A DNA stretch of 5,013 nucleotides from Flavobacteriales bacterium (GTDB taxonomy: Bacteria > Bacteroidota > Bacteroidia > Flavobacteriales_D > Crocinitomicaceae): the NCBI GenBank assembly GCA_947476515.1, contig CANJQZ010000163.1, forward strand, positions 1 to 5,013, in the 5' to 3' direction. The notes under the pieces were generated by a model that saw nothing but the letters and a program-made list of their open reading frames with translations, was not told where the DNA came from and did no database searches. Below, one piece after another: positions 1 through 5,013 of the stretch (positions within the stretch are counted from its first letter, which is position 1; each line of letters begins with the position of its first letter). The translations under genes and the position numbers were made by a program.

Positions 1-521
1 AGTAAGCGCAAATGATTGGTAACATCTGATCTAGATTTAGAGATTTTCTGTCCCAATTGTTCTTGCGTTAGATTACATTCTTCAATCAATCGCTGGTAAG
101 ATAATCCTACTTCAATAGCATTTAAATCTTCTCGTTGAATATTTTCCACCAGTGCCATTTCCAACATGGCTTGATCGTTAGCAACACGGATGTATGCAGG
201 GACTTCAGCTAAACCAGCCAATTGTGCTGCGCGAAATCTTCTTTCACCAGAAATTAATTGGTAGTTGTCTCTTCCTAATTTACGAACAGTAAGCGGTTGA
301 ATGATTCCATGTGTAGCAATAGATACCGCAAGTTCCTCAAGGGCATCATGATCAAAATTCGACCTTGGATTAAATGGATTTGCTTCGATCGAACTGATCG
401 GAAGTAGGGCAATGGTACCTAAGTTGGCCCCTGAAAATGAAGTGATATCAGTATCTGCATTCGTCAGTAAAGCTCCTAATCCTCTACCTAATGCAGGTTG
501 TTTTTTCGTGTTAGAGTTCAT
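1..521 (-). CDS. parB: ParB/Spo0J chromosome-partitioning protein, 3' end cut by window edge
   Basis: DNA-binding CTPase clamp of the ParABS system. It loads at parS sites near the origin and stimulates the ATPase of ParA. The window holds the first 173 codons. Residues 10-19 carry the N-terminal ALGRGLGALL peptide, the type of segment that contacts ParA. Residues 71-76 (HGIIQP) and 91-98 (SGERRFRA) are the conserved ParB/Srx CTP-binding boxes, and the ENIQR motif lies at 126-130. Residues 151-173 (starting LTQEQLGQKISKSRS) begin the helix-turn-helix that reads parS. The rest of the DNA-binding domain and the C-terminal dimerisation domain lie beyond base 1. The start is the ATG at 521-519, which lies inside the last codons of parA in another frame, so the two genes overlap by 11 nt and are probably translationally coupled. 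Family identity is very secure, and nothing in the visible part looks broken. Confidence 0.96.
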   Translation of the reverse strand, partial: MNSNTKKQPALGRGLGALLTNADTDITSFSGANLGTIALLPISSIEANPFNPRSNFDHDALEELAVSIATHGIIQPLTVRKLGRDNYQLISGERRFRAAQLAGLAEVPAYIRVANDQAMLEMALVENIQREDLNAIEVGLSYQRLIEECNLTQEQLGQKISKSRSDVTNHLRL

Positions 522-1323
522 TGTCAATTTCTATTATTTTATCTTCATTTCCAATTTTCGTAAGATTGTTTTTCTGAAGAAATTCTCTTGCGAAATTGAG
601 GTAATTAACGGCTCCTCTCGAACTTGCATCATGCATAATTACTGTTGCTCCATGACTAGAAGATTCCGTAAGTGTAGTGTTTCTATGAATAATGGTGTCA
701 AATACAAGTTCTTGAAAATGAGTTTTCACCTCATCTACTACTTGATTGGCAAGGCGTAAACGCGTGTCGTACATCGTTAAAAGCATCCCTTCAATTTCTA
801 GGTCAGGATGCAATCTTCCTTGAACGATTTTTATTGTATTTAATAATTTACTTAATCCTTCCAAGGCAAAATATTCACATTGAACAGGAATCATGATGGA
901 GTCTGCAGCGGTTAAGGCATTAATAGTAATTAATCCAAGGGAAGGAGAGCAGTCAATTAAAATAAAGTCATATTCATCTTTGATTTTAGCAATGGCTTTA
1001 CGCAACAAATATTCTCTTTCTGGAAGATTAATCATTTCTAATTCCGCGCCAACAAGATCAATATGAGAAGGCAGAAGATCTAGATTAGGACTTTCCGTTT
1101 TTAAAATAATTTCTCTAGGATCTACACCATTTACCAAACAATCATAAATATTTTTGTTCGATCTTGGGTCAAATCCAGTTCCTGAAGTAGAATTGGCTTG
1201 AGGATCCGCATCAATAATTAGTGTTTTATACTCTAATACGCCAAGGCATCCACCGAGGTTAATAGCTGTAGTAGTCTTGCCTACACCACCTTTTTGATTT
1301 GCAATTGCGATTACCTTTCCCAT
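511..1323 (-). CDS. parA: ParA/Soj chromosome-partitioning ATPase
   Basis: Deviant Walker-type ATPase of the ParA/MinD superfamily, 270 aa, a normal length for chromosomal Soj-type ParA. ATP-bound dimers coat the nucleoid and ParB-parS complexes release them, which moves origins apart. Motifs seen: deviant Walker A KGGVGKTT at residues 11-18, with the signature lysine K11 and catalytic-loop K16; the A' motif DADPQ at 38-42; and Walker B FILIDCSPSLG at 120-130, with D124. The basic stretch TRLR at 187-190 sits where Soj proteins have DNA-binding arginines. The N-terminus begins directly with the first beta strand, so there is no DNA-binding N-terminal extension as in P1/F plasmid ParA, which favours a chromosomal type. 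The ATG at 1323-1321 gives the usual start three residues before the strand. No Shine-Dalgarno is visible. The gene is co-transcribed with parB and divergent from the FHA gene. Confidence 0.97.
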   Translation of the reverse strand: MGKVIAIANQKGGVGKTTTAINLGGCLGVLEYKTLIIDADPQANSTSGTGFDPRSNKNIYDCLVNGVDPREIILKTESPNLDLLPSHIDLVGAELEMINLPEREYLLRKAIAKIKDEYDFILIDCSPSLGLITINALTAADSIMIPVQCEYFALEGLSKLLNTIKIVQGRLHPDLEIEGMLLTMYDTRLRLANQVVDEVKTHFQELVFDTIIHRNTTLTESSSHGATVIMHDASSRGAVNYLNFAREFLQKNNLTKIGNEDKIIEIDNEL

Positions 1324-1340
1324 GAGTATTATTTAAAGTA

Positions 1341-1375
1341 TAAAGTTAAGACTTGTTACGCACTAATATTAACAA
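1341..1375 (-). promoter_or_regulatory. Possible parA promoter (weak)
   Basis: Read on the minus strand, TAACTTTA (1348-1341) matches seven of eight positions of the Bacteroidota -7 element TAnnTTTG. A TTG lies at 1375-1373, 24 nt upstream, at or just beyond the upper limit of the usual spacing to the -33 element. Transcription would begin shortly before the parA ATG at 1323, leaving a very short leader. The region is AT-rich, so a chance match is quite possible. Confidence 0.25.
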
Positions 1376-1405
1376 CATGCAAGGAATTTATTAACTGATT
1401 TTCAC

Positions 1406-1413
1406 TAATTTTG
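1406..1413 (+). promoter_or_regulatory. Possible -7 element for the FHA gene
   Basis: TAATTTTG is a perfect match to the Bacteroidota -7 consensus TAnnTTTG, on the correct strand in the divergent parA/FHA spacer and about 80 nt before the ATG at 1493. No TTG or TTTG is found at the expected distance upstream for a -33 element. The call therefore rests on the -7 box and its position only. Confidence 0.4.
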
Positions 1414-1492
1414 TTTATAATCGTTTTTCAAGATAGAATTGATAATTTTTAATTATCTTAAAACAATTAAAGAAATTAATTTTCTAAGCAAT

Positions 1493-1936
1493 ATGAGTGA
1501 AAAGCTCCTTCTTCGAATTGGCCGCGCACCAGAGAACGACCTTGTTATCAATCATGATGACATTGGAAATTTGCATTTAGAACTTTTTCGGGATGCAACA
1601 GGAAATATTTTTATCACCGACATGGAATCTTCTTTTGGTACTTATGTCAATAATAAGCGTTTGAAAGGTTATACTTTACTGGGTATGGGCGATGAGGTGC
1701 GACTTGGAGAATCGTATATTTTGAAATGGGAAAAATACACAATTGAACCCGTTTCAACTCCTCGGATCAGTGCCCAAGAACGACCGAGTCAAAAGCAAAC
1801 GGTTCGTCCTACTCAAAAGACTGAGTCAAGGAAAAAAGATTTTGTATCAAAAAGAGATACTACAACAAATAAGGAATTGATAATTATTTATAGTATTTTG
1901 TTGTTCTTGATTATTTTGATGTATTTGTTCAATTAA
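1493..1936 (+). CDS. Small FHA-domain protein with C-terminal membrane anchor
   Basis: 147-aa protein. Residues 1-82 form a forkhead-associated (FHA) domain, a fold that usually binds phosphothreonine peptides: GRAPENDLVI at 10-19 (the R11 position), then H28 in NLHLEL, then SSFGTYVN at 46-53 and GDEVRLG at 66-72. Two usually conserved pocket positions differ. The Ser of the typical SRxH motif is Gly25, and the Asn of the typical NGT motif is Phe48. Residues 86-127 are a polar, Lys/Gln/Thr-rich linker. Residues 129-146 are a single hydrophobic helix at the extreme C-terminus with no signal peptide before it, so the domain should face the cytoplasm on a tail anchor. The frame is open upstream to a TTG at 1439, but homology begins at the ATG at 1493 and the upstream residues are unlike an FHA start. 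No kinase or phosphatase gene is adjacent, so the partner is unknown. Confidence 0.85.
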   Translation: MSEKLLLRIGRAPENDLVINHDDIGNLHLELFRDATGNIFITDMESSFGTYVNNKRLKGYTLLGMGDEVRLGESYILKWEKYTIEPVSTPRISAQERPSQKQTVRPTQKTESRKKDFVSKRDTTTNKELIIIYSILLFLIILMYLFN

Positions 1937-1950
1937 ATGTAGGTATAACA

Positions 1951-1967
1951 CTTTAGGATTCCTAAAG
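1951..1967. repeat. Short perfect palindrome downstream of the FHA gene
   Basis: CTTTAGGA and TCCTAAAG are perfect inverted arms of 8 nt around a single T, beginning 15 nt after the FHA stop codon. As RNA it would form a 7-bp stem with a 3-nt loop. No U-tract follows on the plus strand, so it is not a classical intrinsic terminator. It could be a 3'-end stabilising hairpin, a weak terminator or a protein-binding site. Confidence 0.5.
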
Positions 1968-2029
1968 CCTATGCATTGAGAATGAGTTCATTTTGCTGTC
2001 ACTTGAATTAATTTCCAGCATTAAAAAAC

Positions 2030-2054
2030 TCAGTAAAAATAAATTCAGTAAAAT
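2030..2054. repeat. Short direct repeat TCAGTAAAA, 15-nt period
   Basis: TCAGTAAAA occurs at 2030-2038 and again at 2045-2053, with similar A/T-rich flanks. It lies about 40-60 nt upstream of the putative rplS -7 box. It may be an upstream activating or AT-rich contact region, or simply chance in low-complexity DNA. Confidence 0.3.
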
Positions 2055-2092
2055 TTTTCTAAAAATCATTCCGAGTTTCAAGAAATATTTTG

Positions 2093-2100
2093 TAATATTG
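2093..2100 (+). promoter_or_regulatory. Probable rplS promoter -7 element
   Basis: TAATATTG matches the Bacteroidota -7 consensus TAnnTTTG at seven of eight positions and is followed directly by CACCCCC. To my knowledge this TTGCACCC-type context is common at promoters of translation genes in this phylum. Transcription would start a few bases downstream and give a leader of roughly 30 nt before the ATG at 2137. A convincing -33 TTG is not seen at the usual spacing. Confidence 0.5.
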
Positions 2101-2136
2101 CACCCCCATTAGGAATAAAGGGTTAAAATTATTGTC

Positions 2137-2496
2137 ATGAACTTTATCAGTGAAATTCAAAAAGAAATCGTAGCAGCAAATGACTTGCCGAAGTTTGGTG
2201 CAGGAGACACGATTATCGTATCCTATAAAATTAAAGAAGGAAACAAGGAGCGTATTCAGCAATTCCAAGGCGTTGTATTGCAACGAAGAGGTACTGGGTT
2301 AACAGAAACATTTACAGTTCGTAAGATGTCTGGTAACATCGGAGTAGAGCGTATCTTCCCAATTTCATCTCCATTTTTGGATGCTATTACAGTAGTTAAA
2401 CATGGTGCAGTTAGAAGAGCTAGAATATTCTACTTTAGAGAACGCACTGGAAAATCTGCTCGTATTCGTGAGAAGAAAAACTTTTCTCGTTCATAA
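2137..2496 (+). CDS. rplS: 50S ribosomal protein L19
   Basis: Structural protein of the large ribosomal subunit, located at the 30S-50S interface. The 119 aa are close to the usual 115 or so and match the family along the whole length: GDTIIVSYKIKEGNKERIQQF at 23-43, FQGVVLQRRG at 43-52, ETFTVRKMS at 57-65, the GVERIFPISSP block at 69-79, and the basic C-terminal stretch VRRARIFYFRERTGKSARI at 92-110. The last residues (REKKNFSRS) form a short basic tail of the kind often slightly extended in Bacteroidota. The ATG at 2137 gives the normal N-terminus (MNFISEIQKEIV), and no close Shine-Dalgarno is present. The gene stands alone here, with its own likely promoter and a terminator right after it, rather than in an rpsP-rimM-trmD-rplS cluster as in E. 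coli. Confidence 0.98.
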   Translation: MNFISEIQKEIVAANDLPKFGAGDTIIVSYKIKEGNKERIQQFQGVVLQRRGTGLTETFTVRKMSGNIGVERIFPISSPFLDAITVVKHGAVRRARIFYFRERTGKSARIREKKNFSRS

Positions 2497-2513
2497 AAAA
2501 CGAAAAATTATAT

Positions 2514-2539
2514 AAGGGACTTTTAGTCCCTTTTTTTTT
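2514..2539 (+). terminator. Rho-independent terminator after rplS, possibly bidirectional
   Basis: AAGGGACT (2514-2521) and AGTCCCTT (2525-2532) form a perfect 8-bp stem with a TTT loop, running into a tract of nine T (2531-2539). It begins 17 nt after the rplS stop codon. Read on the other strand, the same stem is followed by TATAATTTTT, a weaker U-rich tail. It may therefore also end transcripts of the converging OmpA-like gene, whose stop codon lies about 40 nt away. Confidence 0.92.
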
Positions 2540-2576
2540 GTCTAATATTTTCTTGATTGGAAAAAAATAGTTTGAA

Positions 2577-4613
2577 TTAATTCTGAATCATGAATTCAGT
2601 TCTTCTATTTTTAGTTCTGTTTTCCTCACTATTGTTTGGATATTTTGGTTTACTCTCGCCGTAACCTACAGCTTTCATTCTTTCTTCTGAAACTCCTTTT
2701 GAGATTAAGAGACTTCTCACCGCATCCGCTCTCTGTTGCGATAGTATTTTGTTTTCATTATCAATTCCAAGATCGTCGGTATGTCCTTGAATGGTAATGT
2801 TCAGGCTTTCATTTTCTTTTAAATACGAAGCAAATCCAGAAAGGATTAATTGAGCTTTTGAGGTGAGCACATAGGAATCACTAGCAAATAAAATATCATT
2901 GATATTATAGGCTTTTTCTGGACTAATAGTTTCTAACTTGAAATCAGTTGGACTTGGTTTGGACTCTGGATTTTTTAGCACCTCAGTTTCTATAAGTTTT
3001 GCAGTAAAAGCAAATCCTTCTTTCTTTACCGTTAGTGCAAGAACATCAGCTTGGTCCACTTTGACAACGGCTGCATATTTACCATCATCTCCATTGACTT
3101 TGAAGGTTGTTTTCTCATCGCTGCCTTCATAAGTAACCTCAATCTCAGCATCAGTTATCACTACATTATTTTCATCTTTTAGCTCTCCTTTAATGATTAC
3201 CACTTCTTGTGGTCGCGCTTCTTTGTACAAATCAAAAGAATAAATATTCCAATCTCCTTCTTTCATACTTGAATAATAGGCTGATTTGCCATCTGTAGAA
3301 ACAAATAGACCCAATTCATCCTCACTCGAGTTAATGGGATAGCCAATATTTTTCGGGCTTGTCCAGGTATCTTTTTCTTTTCTAATGTAGAAAATATCAA
3401 GACCTCCAACTCCCTTTCTAATGTCATTACTTTCCGAAACAAAATACAAGGTTTCACCATCTTGATGAAAAAATGGACTTTTATCCTTCCCCGCGGTATT
3501 TACTATGTCAAAGGGTTTTCCAACCGACCAGGAACCATCGGGCATTCTTTCTGAGAAATAAATATCATTATCCCTTGAGCCTTTTCGAAGTGTGGTGTAG
3601 AAAAGTAATTTTCCATCTGCAGAAAGCGAAGGTTGCGCTTCCCAACCATCTTTAGTATTAATTCCTTCGCCCATATTTACCAAAGGCGCCCATTTAAAAT
3701 CATTACCACCTTTTCCACTTCGTTTAAAAGTAGTGGTGTATAAATCACAATTCAAGTAATTTTGGTTGTAAACTTTTTCCATTTTACAAGCGCAGATAAT
3801 CATCTCTTTATTGTCCACCGATAAGCTCGCCGTCCCATAATTATAAAAACTCCCATCATTGAAAGGATTCGGTAATGGTTGTCCAGAAGTAAATTGATTG
3901 CTACCGGTATTTTTTGTTGCTACTGTGAACTCTTCTCTTACATTGGTAGCAATATCACCTAGATTGGTGCGATCTACCTTTCTAGTAAAAAACATCAAGT
4001 CATTATCTGGAGAAATCATCGGAAAATACTCATCTAATGCAGAACTTACATTTACTACTTTATTCGGTTCGAATGGGACAGGATTATCAAGTAATTTTTT
4101 CTCCTCTTCGTAATCCTTTAAAAATTTAATTACTTGTGTCTTTTTCGTTTCATAGTCGTTGGGTAATCTCGTAAAGTCATCTTGCGGAAAATCAAGAAAC
4201 ACTTGTAAACTTTTGGCTGCTTTTTCTTTCTCTCCATTGGATAACAAAATGGAACCTATATAATACGGACAATCTGCATGAATAGTCGGGCATTTTTTTA
4301 GTGCGAGTTGGAAAAGAACAAATGATTTTTTTAGATTTTGTTCCCCTACACCAATCGTAGTTTCTTTGTCAAAACAACGCATAGCATAAGTATAGCATCT
4401 TTTTGCATAAAGAAATGGAGCTTCTGCGTTGTCGGGGTATTTTTGTAATATGGTACTATATAGAACGGAAGATTTTTCAAAATCGGATTCCATTTTTGCT
4501 TCTTCAATAGATTTTTTTTGTTTTTTATCGGTCGTAATACAAGGGTCATTTTGACCAAACGATAGATTTAATAACAATAAAAAGTATACTATTGAGAGTA
4601 ACTTTATTACCAT
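2577..4613 (-). CDS. Exported OmpA-family protein: TPR-like, PD40 propeller, regulatory-like domain and OmpA C-domain (PorE-like)
   Basis: 678-aa cell-envelope protein. Residues 1-20 are a signal peptide (K4, hydrophobic 5-20, likely cut G20|Q21). Residues about 37-143 are helical and TPR-like (SSVLYSTILQKYPDNAEA at 48-65; KAAKSLQVFLDFP at 131-143). Residues about 185-465 are a PD40/WD40-like beta-propeller, with repeats at SPDNDLMFFT (201-210), SVDNKEMIIC (265-274), SADGKLLFYT (331-340), HQDGETLYFV (383-392) and STDGKSAYYS (439-448). Residues about 472-542 look like a carboxypeptidase-regulatory-type beta-sandwich. Residues 571-678 are an OmpA C-terminal domain; D613 and R628 have the 15-residue spacing of the peptidoglycan-binding Asp and Arg of E. 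coli OmpA, so cell-wall binding is likely. This is the domain order of PorE, the type IX secretion OmpA-like lipoprotein of Porphyromonas gingivalis. Bacteroidota carry several such paralogues, however, and this one has no lipobox cysteine, so the exact role is uncertain. Confidence 0.92.
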   Translation of the reverse strand: MVIKLLSIVYFLLLLNLSFGQNDPCITTDKKQKKSIEEAKMESDFEKSSVLYSTILQKYPDNAEAPFLYAKRCYTYAMRCFDKETTIGVGEQNLKKSFVLFQLALKKCPTIHADCPYYIGSILLSNGEKEKAAKSLQVFLDFPQDDFTRLPNDYETKKTQVIKFLKDYEEEKKLLDNPVPFEPNKVVNVSSALDEYFPMISPDNDLMFFTRKVDRTNLGDIATNVREEFTVATKNTGSNQFTSGQPLPNPFNDGSFYNYGTASLSVDNKEMIICACKMEKVYNQNYLNCDLYTTTFKRSGKGGNDFKWAPLVNMGEGINTKDGWEAQPSLSADGKLLFYTTLRKGSRDNDIYFSERMPDGSWSVGKPFDIVNTAGKDKSPFFHQDGETLYFVSESNDIRKGVGGLDIFYIRKEKDTWTSPKNIGYPINSSEDELGLFVSTDGKSAYYSSMKEGDWNIYSFDLYKEARPQEVVIIKGELKDENNVVITDAEIEVTYEGSDEKTTFKVNGDDGKYAAVVKVDQADVLALTVKKEGFAFTAKLIETEVLKNPESKPSPTDFKLETISPEKAYNINDILFASDSYVLTSKAQLILSGFASYLKENESLNITIQGHTDDLGIDNENKILSQQRADAVRSLLISKGVSEERMKAVGYGESKPKYPNNSEENRTKNRRTEFMIQN

Positions 4614-4674
4614 AATACTATGTTTTTTATTCTGCAGTAAATTATAGTACTAAAAGCAACAAAAGGTTACATAT

Positions 4675-5013
4675 TTATTGGAAAGATTTCAAGGTTTCAC
4701 ATACCATCGAAATTTGATCTTCGCTAACATCAAGATGGGTCACCATTCTAATCATGCCGATTCCAAATGCCATAGTCTTAATACCATTATTCGAAAGACT
4801 TTCGATATAAAAGTCTCTTTTATCCGCGTCCATAAGTTGCATTACCACGATGTTGGTTTGAACAGGCAACACACTTTCAACCCAGGGACAATTATTCAAG
4901 CATGCTTCTAATTGTTTTGCATGCAAATGATCCACATTAAGTCGGTTTACATTTTCTTTCAGCGCGTACAATCCTCCTGCTGCGATGATTCCAGCTTGTC
5001 TCATTCCGCCGCC
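4675..5013 (-). CDS. ltaE: Low-specificity threonine aldolase, C-terminal third (5' end cut by window edge)
   Basis: PLP-dependent fold-type I enzyme that cleaves L-threonine or L-allo-threonine to glycine and acetaldehyde, in the cytoplasm. The frame is open through base 5013 and gives 112 residues. The fragment starts with GGGMRQAG, which in this family lies shortly after the PLP-binding lysine; that lysine itself is outside the window. Further family landmarks are NRLNVDHLHAKQL at fragment residues 23-35, PVQTNIVVM at 50-58 and RMVTHLDVS at 89-97. The RxVTHLDVS box includes the arginine thought to contact the substrate carboxylate. The stop is the TAA at 4677-4675. The full protein would be expected to be about 330-350 aa. 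The OmpA-like gene follows on the same strand after 61 nt with no terminator visible between them, so read-through is possible though the functions are unrelated. The methionine at 5004 is internal, not a start. Confidence 0.9.
   Translation of the reverse strand, partial: GGGMRQAGIIAAGGLYALKENVNRLNVDHLHAKQLEACLNNCPWVESVLPVQTNIVVMQLMDADKRDFYIESLSNNGIKTMAFGIGMIRMVTHLDVSEDQISMVCETLKSFQ

Noticed and set aside
412..759. Rightward open frame of about 115 codons opposite parA and parB
   Set aside because: It lies wholly antisense to two strongly conserved genes, and its translation has no recognisable domain and an unusual composition.
1439..1492. N-terminal extension of the FHA protein from a TTG at 1439
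   Set aside because: The 18 extra residues are AT-driven (Ile, Asn, Lys, Phe) and precede the normal start of the FHA fold. The ATG at 1493 fits better.
1..1492. parS site near parAB
   Set aside because: I looked for a TGTTTCACGTGAAACA-like 16-mer and found no CACGTG core. A site may lie outside the window.
2059..2283. Leftward open frame of 74 codons across the rplS start
   Set aside because: It overlaps the rplS promoter region and coding sequence on the opposite strand and resembles no known protein.
3263..3460. Leftward 65-codon frame, and similar frames at 2938-3132, 3473-3655, 3898-4113 and 4346-4558
   Set aside because: All are alternate-frame shadows inside the 678-aa OmpA-like gene, whose own frame has continuous domain matches.
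4614..4674. Terminator or promoter between the aldolase and OmpA-like genes
   Set aside because: There is no stem followed by a T-run and no acceptable TAnnTTTG on the minus strand. Only a weak 6-nt inverted repeat (TACTAT/ATAGTA) with a long loop is present.
4678..4911. Rightward 77-codon frame opposite the aldolase gene
   Set aside because: It is antisense to a conserved enzyme frame, with no motif and no start context.

Overview
The window looks like a chromosomal housekeeping segment of an AT-rich member of the Bacteroidota (Flavobacteriales-like). Three things support this. There is an OmpA-family protein built as TPR-like region, PD40 beta-propeller, carboxypeptidase-regulatory-like domain and OmpA C-domain, an architecture characteristic of this phylum. 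The start codons generally lack a clear Shine-Dalgarno sequence. Upstream of rplS and the FHA gene there are matches to the Bacteroidota -7 promoter element TAnnTTTG.

Layout from left to right: (1) bases 1-1323 hold a leftward parA-parB pair. The two genes overlap by 11 nt, and parB runs off the left edge after 173 codons. (2) A 169-nt divergent spacer leads to a small rightward gene (1493-1936) for a cytoplasmic FHA-domain protein with a C-terminal membrane anchor. (3) A 200-nt spacer holds a small palindrome, a short direct repeat and the likely rplS promoter. It is followed by rplS (ribosomal protein L19, 2137-2496) and a strong intrinsic terminator. (4) Converging on that terminator from the right is a leftward 678-aa exported OmpA/PD40 protein (2577-4613) resembling PorE of the type IX secretion system. 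(5) 61 nt upstream of it lies the 3' third of a leftward threonine aldolase gene, cut by the right edge.

The genes do not form one pathway. ParA and ParB work together in chromosome segregation. L19 is a stand-alone ribosomal gene with its own promoter and terminator. The OmpA-like protein belongs to the cell envelope, and the aldolase to amino-acid metabolism. No mobile element, CRISPR array, tRNA or rRNA was seen, and I found no convincing new multi-gene system. The items most worth a second look are the FHA protein, whose phosphothreonine-binding pocket looks degenerate and which carries a tail anchor, and the PorE-like protein, which lacks a lipobox and has eight cysteines.
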